In this document: one piece after another, positions 52,429-60,954 of the stretch
Numbering within the stretch: the first letter of the stretch is position 1
How the letters are laid out: every line of letters begins with the position of its first letter
Source of the DNA: Gluconobacter sp. P1C6_b
GTDB lineage: Bacteria > Pseudomonadota > Alphaproteobacteria > Acetobacterales > Acetobacteraceae
Assembly (NCBI RefSeq): GCF_018811945.1
Contig: NZ_JACRVU010000003.1
Coordinates: 1-64,000, forward strand
Length of the DNA: 64,000 bases
Direction of reading: 5' to 3'
Made by a program: the position numbers and the translations under genes
Notes under the pieces: generated by a model
Told to the model about the DNA's origin: nothing
Database searches by the model: none
What the model saw: only the letters and a program-made list of their open reading frames with translations

Positions 52429-53780
52429 CACGCCATCACTCCCAGCACCGCCAGAACGAGGCCAAGAAGCACAAGCCAGAGCCCCACCGCGCCCTGACGC
52501 AGATCGGGAAGGACAGGAGCCTTCACGCCCCGGACTGCCATGAAGCGACGCCGCCCTGCCACGATGACGCAACGTATTTTCCAGCCCAGGGACGGCGCTT
52601 CGTCAAACAGGCCGTCCCCTACCGAAAGCAGGTTTCCCAGCGCCGGAAGAAGCGTGGAGGCCGCCTGCACAATCCCGCCGGCAACCCGCCATGGACGCAC
52701 CAGCACACACCACAGAACTGCCCCTGTCAGCACAAAAGCCGGCAGCCGCAGAGAGGCTCCATCCCCGCCGCCCATACGCCAGACTGGCCAGACCCATTCC
52801 CCCCCCATGAAATGCAGGACCGGACTGACCACTCCGAACACCAGAGCGGGCAGCAGCAGACTTCCAGCCCCCACCAGCAGGACGGAAACGCCCGAAACAC
52901 GTCCCTGCCACGCACTGAACACCCGCCCCACAACCAGAATATCCGACAGACCAAGCAGACAGAGCAGCAGGGCAACCGCTACTCCAAGCACGCTCCACCC
53001 CTCGACGCCCGCAGCCATACCAAGCGCAGCGTGAATCCCGAGCCACAGGACAACCAGCCCCGGCAAAGGCGGAAACGGCAGCCGCAACACCGACAGCACC
53101 GGAAACACGCGTCCCAATGCGGCCGTCAGAACCAGCAGTGACAGATCGAGAAGTGTGGCTTCCAGTGCAATCCGGGCACAGACCGCAAGACCTTCCGCCT
53201 GCGCCGCCACGACCAGAACCATCAGAAGAACAGACCGCAAAAGCCCCAGATCTCCCGGACGACAGGCCCCGAGCACAGAGCGGCCAAGCAACCCGATCAC
53301 AGCGGCCCCAAGCCCCGCAACAAGCTCTGCCGAAACCGCCGCCGGCGCATGCCAGACCAGCGATACGCCCAGAATACCCATCACGGCAGGAAATGGTCCG
53401 CCCTCCTGCTCGCCGCCAGACCGGCGCACCAGCGCGGACCAGAACAGGACCAGCAACACTGCCAGCACGACGAATGTCTGAGCAGGAAACAGCGCGGACA
53501 GCAGCAGAGCCGGAACGCTCCATACTGCCGGACAGGCCTCCCGGTCCTGAGCCGCGATCACACCCAGCGCGACAGCCTGAACGGCTGGCGACAGGCCCAG
53601 AACCGCAGCCAGCGTCGCCAGACAGAGAACCACGGCTCTCCCCGGCCGCCCCGGCTGCATCGCCTGCACACAGGCAGGAATGACCAGAAGCGCCAGGCAG
53701 AGAGAAACCGGATCAACGTGGAAAAGGGAGGCGAGAATATGCAGGGCGCGGTCCGGACAAGAGGTGGAAACGGACCGCAA
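52428..53780 (-). CDS. Antiporter-like membrane subunit (HyfB/NuoL family, shortened)
   Basis: The 450-residue protein has about 13 spans. 'ALHILASLFHVDPVSLCLALLVIPA' looks like the D-x-L-S N-terminal motif of NuoL/HyfB, and 'RLPFPPLPGLVVLWLGIHAALGMA' like the P-P-L-x-G-F-x-S-E-W-L segment. The usual P-L-H-x-W-L-P and K-A-L-L-F motifs are not recognisable. HyfB is about 670 residues, so this is much shorter. TTG 53780 is the only usable start close to the aldo/keto reductase end, because an in-frame stop lies just upstream; the true N-terminus is uncertain. It is first of the six-gene cluster, 12 bases after the reductase. Confidence 0.65.
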   Translation of the reverse strand: MRSVSTSCPDRALHILASLFHVDPVSLCLALLVIPACVQAMQPGRPGRAVVLCLATLAAVLGLSPAVQAVALGVIAAQDREACPAVWSVPALLLSALFPAQTFVVLAVLLVLFWSALVRRSGGEQEGGPFPAVMGILGVSLVWHAPAAVSAELVAGLGAAVIGLLGRSVLGACRPGDLGLLRSVLLMVLVVAAQAEGLAVCARIALEATLLDLSLLVLTAALGRVFPVLSVLRLPFPPLPGLVVLWLGIHAALGMAAGVEGWSVLGVAVALLLCLLGLSDILVVGRVFSAWQGRVSGVSVLLVGAGSLLLPALVFGVVSPVLHFMGGEWVWPVWRMGGGDGASLRLPAFVLTGAVLWCVLVRPWRVAGGIVQAASTLLPALGNLLSVGDGLFDEAPSLGWKIRCVIVAGRRRFMAVRGVKAPVLPDLRQGAVGLWLVLLGLVLAVLGVMA

Positions 53781-53792
53781 TCATCACGACCG

Positions 53793-54638
53793 TCAGATCA
53801 TGGCGAGAGATACCTTGCGTTTCGGCGGAGGGAAAGCACTGTCCAGCGTTTTGAGATCCGCATCCGTCAGACTGATCTCCAGACTGGCCAGATTTCCGGC
53901 AACATGCTTTGGAGAGCCAGCCTTCGGAATGGCCATTACATTCGGCCGGCGCAGCACCCAGGCCAGCGCGATCTGCGCCGGATCAGCAGGCCCCAGGGAC
54001 GTCTCATGCCGCGACGCCACGTCCTTCAGCGCCGGATGTTCCAGAAGCTCTCCACCCTGCCCGAGCGGCGAATACGCCATCGTCACGGTGTCCGATTTCA
54101 GATCATGATCCAGAAGATCGAACTCAGTTCCACGATGTTCCAGATTGTAGAGAACCTGGTTGACCAGACAGTTCCCCGACAGGCTCTCGACCTCCTCCAT
54201 GTCATCGACATCGAAGTTCGAAACACCCCAGCCCCGGATCAATCCGTCATCCTTCAGATCCTCGAACGCGCGGATCGTCTCCTCAAGCGGCGTCCCCCCG
54301 CGCCAGTGCAGCAGATAAAGGTCCAGCCACTCCGTATCGAGATGCTTCAGTGAACGTCGGCACGCCTTGCGCACACCGTCATAAGACGCATTGGACGGCA
54401 CGACCTTGCTGACGAGATAGACATCATCACGCATATCCGCGATGGCCTCACCCACCAGCTTTTCCGATCGGCCATTGCCGTACATCTCGGCCGTATCAAT
54501 AACCCGCAGACCGGCCTCAAGCCCCTTGCGCAGGCTTTCGACCTCATCCGTATGCCGGGCCGCACTGTCGCCGACATTCCAGGTTCCCATTCCAAGCGCG
54601 GGAACCGTAACACCATTCCTGAGTGTGACTGTCTTCAT
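53793..54638 (-). CDS. Aldo/keto reductase
   Basis: The 281-residue NAD(P)H-dependent oxidoreductase is a single-domain TIM barrel. The catalytic tetrad is Asp48, Tyr53, Lys78 and His111 ('VIDTAEMYGNG', 'LVSKV', 'YLLHW'). 'IALAWVLRRPNVMAIPKAGSPKHVAGNL' is the C-terminal cofactor-binding region, with Lys favouring NADPH. It reduces aldehydes or ketones; the substrate is unknown. AGGAA lies seven bases before the ATG. It is 21 bases after a Rieske oxygenase gene and 12 bases before the hydrogenase-like cluster, all on one strand, so co-transcription is likely. Confidence 0.92.
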   Translation of the reverse strand: MKTVTLRNGVTVPALGMGTWNVGDSAARHTDEVESLRKGLEAGLRVIDTAEMYGNGRSEKLVGEAIADMRDDVYLVSKVVPSNASYDGVRKACRRSLKHLDTEWLDLYLLHWRGGTPLEETIRAFEDLKDDGLIRGWGVSNFDVDDMEEVESLSGNCLVNQVLYNLEHRGTEFDLLDHDLKSDTVTMAYSPLGQGGELLEHPALKDVASRHETSLGPADPAQIALAWVLRRPNVMAIPKAGSPKHVAGNLASLEISLTDADLKTLDSAFPPPKRKVSLAMI

Positions 54639-54659
54639 GACTGTTTCCTGTCTGTGTCT

Positions 54660-55784
54660 TCAGACAACGACAGGATCAGCCGGCTGTTCCCTCGAAACTT
54701 CAGTCTGCGCCGTCGTATCCGTTCCCGGCGCGACACCGTTCTGCGCCAGAAGATCCCGCAGTTTCCGCACGATGGGGAAGACCTCGACGTTATGATCGCC
54801 CCCCAGTTCGCGCCAGGCATTCTGCTCCAGTTCCATGATTTCACGGTCTTCTTCAAAGATCCGGTGCGTGAAGATACCCAGCGCAGGCCAGATCATGTCG
54901 ATCAGGAACGGCGTCTTCGGCCGCAGCACCGACAGCAGGCCGAAACACTGGGTGCTCATGCCATCCGCCATATTGGGCACATAAACGCTGAACAGTTCCA
55001 TGATCAGATCGCCGTCCTTGTCATGGATTTTCAGGCTCTGATACGGATAGGTCGTGCGGATGCTGACGACCTCCTCGACCGGCTGCTCCCGGTTCGGATC
55101 ATCATGATGCTTGCCGAAAATCAGGCGTTCCGCCAGGGGCTGCTGGTTTCCAGTCCGCGCGAAGCTGTAGCGCGCCTCGATGAAGTTCTCGCCCGCGTCC
55201 TGCCCAAGGAAACGCGCCCTGATCTGCCCCATCTGGCGGCGGTGCAGGAACTGATGGTTCATGTCCATCAGGTTTTCATGCATGAACGTGTAGTGGCATT
55301 TCACGACTGGACTGAAACGCCGCGTCTTGAACGCCGGATTGTCCACCTGCGCCAGAGGCGGCAACGGAACACTCTCCGCTTTTTCCGCATCGCCCGGGAA
55401 AATAAAGATCATCCCGCCCGCCTCACGACAGGGATACGTCTTCACACCATTCGGCAGCTTGCCCTTGCCCAGATACGGCACATCAATGCACCGCCCGGAA
55501 CGGCCATAGGCCCAGCCGTGATAGCAGCACTGGACCGCCTCACCGCTGACCTTGCCCAGACTGAGCGGAACCTGACGGTGCGCGCAGCGGTCTTCGAGCG
55601 CGAAGACACTTCCTTCTTCGGGACGTACCAGTGCAATGGGAAAGCGCCCGAACCGTCGCCCGATCGTCTTGCCGCGCTTGAGATCCTTAGACCAGGCCAG
55701 CGGATACCAGAAGTCGGGATTGATATCGACGCGACGAAGATCAATTTTCAAAGGCGCGGGGGAAGAATTCGTGGGCTCTGGCAC
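54660..55784 (-). CDS. Rieske non-haem iron oxygenase
   Basis: The 374-residue protein has a Rieske [2Fe-2S] domain (Cys67-x-His69 and Cys86-x-x-His89: 'EDRCAHRQVPLS', 'AVQCCYHGWAY'). The mononuclear iron site follows in 'HENLMDMNHQFLHRRQMG', with Asp174, His177 and His181. This is the alpha-subunit layout of ring-hydroxylating or O-demethylating oxygenases. A dedicated reductase or ferredoxin gene is missing nearby. The start is GTG 55784. The C-terminal 40 residues are polar. The substrate is unknown. It leads the leftward unit with the aldo/keto reductase and the hydrogenase-like genes. Confidence 0.9.
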   Translation of the reverse strand: MPEPTNSSPAPLKIDLRRVDINPDFWYPLAWSKDLKRGKTIGRRFGRFPIALVRPEEGSVFALEDRCAHRQVPLSLGKVSGEAVQCCYHGWAYGRSGRCIDVPYLGKGKLPNGVKTYPCREAGGMIFIFPGDAEKAESVPLPPLAQVDNPAFKTRRFSPVVKCHYTFMHENLMDMNHQFLHRRQMGQIRARFLGQDAGENFIEARYSFARTGNQQPLAERLIFGKHHDDPNREQPVEEVVSIRTTYPYQSLKIHDKDGDLIMELFSVYVPNMADGMSTQCFGLLSVLRPKTPFLIDMIWPALGIFTHRIFEEDREIMELEQNAWRELGGDHNVEVFPIVRKLRDLLAQNGVAPGTDTTAQTEVSREQPADPVVV

Positions 55785-55868
55785 AGTCAGGCGTCCTCTC
55801 CAGTGGAATGAACGGCACCCCGGTTACGGAGCGTCTTCCATCAAGGGTCTCAGACACAATTTGAAACC

Positions 55869-56312
55869 TTACCCCGCCTTTTTCCAGCCCCGCTCTTCCT
55901 GTTTCCAGTACACGAGATTGTGACCGGAAGATTTCATCGCCACCCAGCGTTGTCTTGCCCGCTGAACAGATTGCGGATTTCCGCCATCGAACAGATCGAA
56001 AATCCTCGTAAAGGGCGCGAACTCATCGCTCCCCGCGCCATCCACGCGGAACAGAAACCGTGCCCCGTTTGGCACGTCCTCGTCCTCGGTCAGCCAGATC
56101 GGCTGCCGGTCTGCGTGGCCGCTTTTGGCGGTGCCATGCGGAAGCCAGACCGGATCTCGGCACGCCCAGAGCGCCGCATCCAGCGCCATGACCGCAGCCG
56201 CATCCGGACACCGCACAAGCGCACGCTCGCCCGCATCCAGCGTCCGACCCAAAAGGGCCGGAAGCGCTTCTTCAAGCGGCGTACGCGTCAGATGATAGAA
56301 CCCGACATCCAC
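55869..56312 (-). CDS. holC: DNA polymerase III chi subunit
   Basis: The 147-residue protein starts with GTG. 'VGFYHLTRTPLEEALPALLGRTLDAGERALVRCPD' and 'IWLTEDEDVPNGARFLFRVDG' match HolC, which links the clamp loader to SSB. The tail 'RQRWVAMKSSGHNLVYWKQEERGWKKAG' is the alphaproteobacterial C-terminal form. It lies 16 bases after pepA, an arrangement conserved in alphaproteobacteria. The Rieske gene starts 84 bases further along on the same strand. Confidence 0.9.
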   Translation of the reverse strand: MDVGFYHLTRTPLEEALPALLGRTLDAGERALVRCPDAAAVMALDAALWACRDPVWLPHGTAKSGHADRQPIWLTEDEDVPNGARFLFRVDGAGSDEFAPFTRIFDLFDGGNPQSVQRARQRWVAMKSSGHNLVYWKQEERGWKKAG

Positions 56313-56328
56313 AGCGTGGTCCCGCTCC

Positions 56329-57801
56329 TCAGGCGCTGGCTTCCTGGGCCTTCACGAAACAGTCCAGCAGACGCACACCAAAGCCGGTCGCACCCTTCGG
56401 CGCGATAGCGGACGCCTTGGTCTTCCACGCCGTCCCAGCGATATCCAGATGCGCCCAGTCCGTGTCGCCCACGAAGCGCTTGAGGAACTCCGCCGCCAGG
56501 ATCGCACTGCCCGGACGGCCGCCGATATTCTTCATATCGGCAATGTCCGAGTTGAGCTCGCGGTTATAGGCCTCGCCCATCGGCATCCGCCACAGACCTT
56601 CGCCCACCTGCGCCCCGGCCTCGGCCAGTCCCTTCGCCAGCGTATCGCTGTTGCTGAACAGACCCGCGTTCTCGTAGCCAAGGCTGACCACGATCGCGCC
56701 CGTCAGCGTCGCCAGATTGACCATGAGCTTCGGGCTGAACCGCTTGCGCGTATAGGACAGCACATCCGCCAGAACGAGGCGTCCCTCTGCGTCGGTGTTC
56801 AGAACCTCGATCGTCTGACCGTCATAGGCCCGCACGATATCGCCCGGACGCTGCGCCCCGCCAGACACCATGTTCTCGACAAGGCCCACCACACCAATCG
56901 CATTGACCGGTGCCTTGCGACGGGCCAGCGCACTCATCAGGCCGATCACGGTCGCAGCGCCGCCCATATCGGTCTTCATCTCGTCCATGCCAGCTGCAGG
57001 CTTGATGGAAATACCGCCGCTGTCGAACGTCACGCCCTTGCCGATGAACGCCAGAGGGGCCTCGCTGCCACCGCCATCATGACGGACAATCACCGTCCGT
57101 GGCTTGTGGATGCTGCCCTGCGCCACACCCAGAAGCGCACCAAAGCCCAGCTCCGTCATGGCCTTCTCGTCGAGAACCTCAACCGTCAGGCCAAGTTCAC
57201 GCAGTTCTTCAATACGCTGCGTAAAGGTCTGGGGATAAAGCACATTCGGTGGCTCGCTCACGAGATCCCGCGTCAGGATCACACCCTGCGACACCGCATC
57301 CAGAGCCGTCCAGCGCGTCTGCGCCGCCGCCACATCGGATACCGCGACATGCAGCGTCTTCAGAACCGGAGGGCTGGTGGGCTTCTTCGTGCGGTACACA
57401 TCGAAATCATAGGACGCCAGACGCGCGCCCAGAGCCGCGTCCGGAGCAAACTGCTCCAGCCCTTCAGAAAGCGTCAGAACCGCGCTCTCGACACCGTCCA
57501 GCAGCCGCACCGCACGACCGGCCGCGTTCTCGACCGCCACGGCATCCACAGCAGCACCACCCTTGGGTTGCACGCCAGCGAGCACGATCTGCGACAGCCC
57601 CTCGGCCGGCGCCGGGAGCACCACGCTCTGCCCGGCCTCACCCTTGAAGCCTTTCAGCGCAACGGCGCGCGAAACCGCCCCGGCGGAAGCCTTGTCCAGC
57701 GCAGCAAACGTCTCACCAGACGCCGCATCGCACAGCAGGACAACAGCCCTGGGCGCATCCGCCGAAAATGCTGGAAGGGAATCGAAAATCACTGAAAGCA
57801 T
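56329..57801 (-). CDS. pepA: Leucyl aminopeptidase (M17 family)
   Basis: The 490-residue cytosolic metallo-aminopeptidase has 'GKGVTFDSGGISIKPAAGMDEMKTDMGGAA' (metal-binding Lys/Asp) and the signature 'NTDAEGRLVLADVLSY'. The N-terminal third is the regulatory alpha/beta domain, and the catalytic domain starts near residue 180. In E. coli PepA also binds DNA; that role is not testable here. It is divergent from the secreted-protein gene at 57904 and leads a leftward unit with holC. Confidence 0.96.
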   Translation of the reverse strand: MLSVIFDSLPAFSADAPRAVVLLCDAASGETFAALDKASAGAVSRAVALKGFKGEAGQSVVLPAPAEGLSQIVLAGVQPKGGAAVDAVAVENAAGRAVRLLDGVESAVLTLSEGLEQFAPDAALGARLASYDFDVYRTKKPTSPPVLKTLHVAVSDVAAAQTRWTALDAVSQGVILTRDLVSEPPNVLYPQTFTQRIEELRELGLTVEVLDEKAMTELGFGALLGVAQGSIHKPRTVIVRHDGGGSEAPLAFIGKGVTFDSGGISIKPAAGMDEMKTDMGGAATVIGLMSALARRKAPVNAIGVVGLVENMVSGGAQRPGDIVRAYDGQTIEVLNTDAEGRLVLADVLSYTRKRFSPKLMVNLATLTGAIVVSLGYENAGLFSNSDTLAKGLAEAGAQVGEGLWRMPMGEAYNRELNSDIADMKNIGGRPGSAILAAEFLKRFVGDTDWAHLDIAGTAWKTKASAIAPKGATGFGVRLLDCFVKAQEASA

Positions 57802-57903
57802 GATGGTCCTGTCGTCCGAAACATGAAGTCGTTGCCTCCGTTATCGGGAACACCGACCGCCCATACAAGTCCTCCCCTCACCCGGCATGAAGAAAGAACA
57901 CCC

Positions 57904-58554
57904 ATGCGCCGTTCTCTCCTGAAGCTCCTGCTCTGCTCCGGCCTCGCTTTCGCTGCACAGCAGGGTCATGCGGCTACCGCCAGCACCAGAAGCACTGCAG
58001 AAATCACGGACATCCAGCCGATCCTGATCGGCAACAGCCCCGTCACGGTTCATCCAGCAGGTTTCCCCGCCATGACCATCACCCCACTCTGGCGCGAAAA
58101 CGGAAACGCATGGGGCTATACCCTGTATGCCGTCAGCACCCCCGATACCGTGCAGCCCTCCCGCACGACCCTCGTGGACACGCAGGACGCAGACCATAAT
58201 GGTCGGCTTCTCGACATGTTGCAGGACATTCCCCACACCGGCGAAGACGCGATCCAAACCATCCATTTCGCATCCGGCCGCGTGAACGGGAAACCCGGAC
58301 TCCTGCTGTTCGTGAGCACCCGCGATATCGGCACACATCCCGTCCCGCAACTGAGCCCGGCCCATATCCGCGTCTACCAGTTGACGGAAGGAGACGGAGA
58401 ACCGGGCAGCACACCGTTCTATTTCGCGCTCCGCACCACGATTCAGTCTCCCGTCACGACATGCCACGCGGATATCGCGCTGAGTGCCGCGACGAAAATC
58501 ATGTTTGCAAAATGGAACGGAGATCAGAAGCCTGTCCCAACCTGCCCGCAATAA
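57904..58554 (+). CDS. Secreted protein of unknown function
   Basis: The 216-residue protein has a signal peptide (residues 1-23, ending GHA). The mature part is beta-rich with 'GNAWGYTLYAVSTP', 'VDTQDADHNGRLLDMLQDIP', 'GLLLFVSTRDI' and two Cys near the end ('TTCHADIAL', 'PTCPQ') likely forming a disulfide. I do not recognise the family. The start ATG 57904 is chosen over 57823 because the signal peptide then begins at the Met. It is divergent from pepA and 50 bases upstream of cysQ, possibly co-transcribed. Confidence 0.55.
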   Translation: MRRSLLKLLLCSGLAFAAQQGHAATASTRSTAEITDIQPILIGNSPVTVHPAGFPAMTITPLWRENGNAWGYTLYAVSTPDTVQPSRTTLVDTQDADHNGRLLDMLQDIPHTGEDAIQTIHFASGRVNGKPGLLLFVSTRDIGTHPVPQLSPAHIRVYQLTEGDGEPGSTPFYFALRTTIQSPVTTCHADIALSAATKIMFAKWNGDQKPVPTCPQ

Positions 58555-58604
58555 CTGCCGCATCAGCACATGACGCAAAAGCCATCTTGGAGTAGGCTGG
58601 GCGA

Positions 58605-59402
58605 ATGACTTCTGCCTCACCCATCACCGTCCCTGCGGACGATGACCGCGCCCTTCTGGCCCTGGCGTTCCGGCTTGCGTCCGAAGCCTCGGACATCATC
58701 AACACCATCCGCGAACGCGGCTTCCGGACGGACATCAAGGACGATGCCTCCCCCGTCACGGAAGCGGACCACGCCTCCGAACATCACATCCTGTCGGGCC
58801 TGCGCGCGGCCTGCCCGTCCATTCCCGCCATCGGCGAGGAAGAAATGTCGGCCGGGATCCGGGTGAACGCGGAAGACGCCTACTGGCTGGTCGATCCCCT
58901 CGACGGGACACGTGGCTTTGCCTCGGGCGGAAAGGACTTCACCGTCAATATCGGCCTGGTCCGCCATGCCCGTCCGGTTCTGGGCGTGGTCGCCCTTCCC
59001 GGTTATGGCCTGATCTACAGCGGCGGACAGGGCCTCGGCGCCCACCGTTCAGACGGCACAAACAGCACGCCGATCCATACCGCCACGCCGCCTGCGGAAG
59101 GACTGCGCGTTCTGGCCTCGAGCCATCACGGCAATCCCGAACTTCTGGAACGCTGGCTCGCAGGCCGCAAGGTCGCCTCCGTCGAGAAGCTGTCGTCCTC
59201 GGTCAAGTTCATGCGTGTGGCCGAAGGTGCTGCGGATTTCTATCCCCGCTTCGGCCCCACGATGGAATGGGACACGGCCGCCCCCCAGGCCATTCTTGAA
59301 GCCGCAGGCGGCGCCCTGCTCGACGAGAGCGGCACGCCCCTGCGTTATGGCAAGCCGGACCGGCTGAACGGCTCATTCTACTGCACCGGAGGCGCATCTT
59401 GA
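58605..59402 (+). CDS. cysQ: 3'(2'),5'-bisphosphate nucleotidase CysQ-like
   Basis: The 265-residue inositol-monophosphatase-fold enzyme removes the 3'-phosphate from PAP or PAPS. 'WLVDPLDGTRGFASGGKDFTVNIGLV' is the metal motif DPLDGT in its CysQ context, 'AIGEEE' supplies a metal-binding Glu, and 'PTMEWDTAAPQAILEAAGG' is the second metal motif. The last fits CysQ better than HisN or SuhB. The stop overlaps the next gene (TTGA). Confidence 0.88.
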   Translation: MTSASPITVPADDDRALLALAFRLASEASDIINTIRERGFRTDIKDDASPVTEADHASEHHILSGLRAACPSIPAIGEEEMSAGIRVNAEDAYWLVDPLDGTRGFASGGKDFTVNIGLVRHARPVLGVVALPGYGLIYSGGQGLGAHRSDGTNSTPIHTATPPAEGLRVLASSHHGNPELLERWLAGRKVASVEKLSSSVKFMRVAEGAADFYPRFGPTMEWDTAAPQAILEAAGGALLDESGTPLRYGKPDRLNGSFYCTGGAS

Positions 59403-60412
59403 GCGACACGCTTCATACCGAGCGTCTGACAGCCACCCCCGAGGGCATCCGCCGCGCCGCCGAACTCCTCAAGGCTGGAAAGCTGGTCGCATTCGGAACC
59501 GAGACCGTCTACGGCCTTGGCGCAATCGCCTCGTCCGATACAGCCGTTGCAAAGATTTTCGCCGCCAAGGGACGCCCGCGCTTCAACCCGCTCATCAGCC
59601 ATCTCCCCGATGCTGAAAGCGCCTTCGCACAGGCTTCGCTGAGCGGCAGGATGGAAGAAATCGCCCATGCGCTGGCCGAGCGTTTCTGGCCCGGCCCCCT
59701 GACGATGGTGCTGCCCCGCTCTCCGGATTCAGCCGTCTCCGACCTCGCGGCGGCTGGCCTGTCCACGCTGGCGCTGCGTGTTCCGCGCGGCAAAACCGCC
59801 CTGGCCCTGCTCCGCGAAGTCGGTACTCCCGTTGCCGCCCCATCCGCGAACGTCTCGGGCACGGTCAGCCCGTCCGATGCGTTTCACGTCCTGCGCTCGC
59901 TGGACGGACGGATCGACGCGGTTCTGGATTCCGGCCCCTGCTCCATCGGCGTGGAAAGCACCGTGCTGGACCTGACCCGCGAAGTCCCCGTCCTCCTGCG
60001 TCCGGGTGGCGTAACGCTCGAAGAGTTGACCGAACTGTGCGGCTCCATCCGCCATCCGGACGATTTTTCCGAAATCGCCCCGGCCTCGCCCGGAAGACTG
60101 GCCTCGCATTACGCCCCGAGCCTACCCGTCAGGCTGGACGCGACCTCCATCGCCCCCGATGAGGCCCAGCTCGCTTTCGGCACGCCCCTTCCCGGCGCCG
60201 GACTGACATGGAACCTGAGCGAGAGCGGCAATCTTGAAGAAGCCGCGGCACGCCTCTTCGCCGGACTGCGCTTTCTGGATGCGGAAGGGACCCGTCGTGG
60301 CCTGAAAACCATCGCCGCCCAGTCGATCCCCCGCCATGGGCTCGGCCTCGCCATCCGGGACCGTCTTCGCCGCGCCGCCGAACCGCGCCCCCATGACGCG
60401 CGCCAGACCTGA
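59399..60412 (+). CDS. Threonylcarbamoyl-AMP synthase (Sua5/TsaC family)
   Basis: The 337-residue protein makes threonylcarbamoyl-AMP for t6A modification of ANN-decoding tRNAs. The YrdC core reads 'GKLVAFGTETVYGLGAIASSDTAVAKIFAAKGRPRFNPLISHL', with 'VESTVLDLTREVPVLLRPGGVTLEEL' later. A C-terminal Sua5 domain (about residues 220-330, starting 'SPGRLASHYAPSLPVRL') shows it is the long Sua5 form rather than short TsaC. The TTG start overlaps the cysQ stop. Confidence 0.93.
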   Translation: MSDTLHTERLTATPEGIRRAAELLKAGKLVAFGTETVYGLGAIASSDTAVAKIFAAKGRPRFNPLISHLPDAESAFAQASLSGRMEEIAHALAERFWPGPLTMVLPRSPDSAVSDLAAAGLSTLALRVPRGKTALALLREVGTPVAAPSANVSGTVSPSDAFHVLRSLDGRIDAVLDSGPCSIGVESTVLDLTREVPVLLRPGGVTLEELTELCGSIRHPDDFSEIAPASPGRLASHYAPSLPVRLDATSIAPDEAQLAFGTPLPGAGLTWNLSESGNLEEAAARLFAGLRFLDAEGTRRGLKTIAAQSIPRHGLGLAIRDRLRRAAEPRPHDARQT

Positions 60413-60414
60413 GC

Positions 60415-60897
60415 ATGGCCCGCGCCCCGGACCCCAGGGAAATCAAGATCCTGTCGGACATTCTGGCGCTGGTTCTGGATGAACAGCCGGGCCATGCGGC
60501 GACCGCTCTGGAACGGATCCGCCAGATGGCCCGGCGTGACGGTGTCACGGGCGGCGCGCTGAAAAACCTGTTCACCACCCGCATCGGAACCATATCCGGC
60601 AAAGACGAAACCGACCGCGAAAAACGTCTCCGGGAGCAGATCTCCGGCCTCGAACGCCGCCTCGGCCAGAGCGAGTCCGACACCCGCACCGCACAGACGC
60701 GCCTGGGACGCTGCCAGAATGATCTGGGGCTGATCCAGATGGAACTGGCAACCCTGCGCATGCAGAGACCCTGGCGCTACATCGCCATCGTCTTCGCCGC
60801 CGGTGCGGGTCTTCTGGTCGGCATTGCCGGAACACAATTCTATCACAGCCTGTCGGTCACAAGGGCGCCCATCGACCGGGCCTCCTATCTGCGATAG
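60415..60897 (+). CDS. Coiled-coil single-span membrane protein of unknown function
   Basis: The 160-residue protein has an N-terminal helical region ('ILALVLDEQPGHAATALERIRQMARRDGVTGGALKNLF') reminiscent of the N-terminus of DUF2786-like proteins. A charged coiled coil (about 66-118) and a C-terminal membrane span (about 120-140) follow. It starts two bases after the Sua5-type gene and is therefore likely co-expressed with cysQ and tsaC. No catalytic motif is seen. Confidence 0.55.
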   Translation: MARAPDPREIKILSDILALVLDEQPGHAATALERIRQMARRDGVTGGALKNLFTTRIGTISGKDETDREKRLREQISGLERRLGQSESDTRTAQTRLGRCQNDLGLIQMELATLRMQRPWRYIAIVFAAGAGLLVGIAGTQFYHSLSVTRAPIDRASYLR

Positions 60898-60954
60898 AAA
60901 CTGTTTCGTTTTTTCGCCTTCCTCCCGCCACGCGCTAGGGATAGATGAAGGGCC

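Noticed and set aside
48032-53780. Functional hydrogen-evolving hydrogenase-4
   Set aside because: Both nickel-ligand cysteine pairs are missing and no maturation genes or ferredoxin subunits are present.
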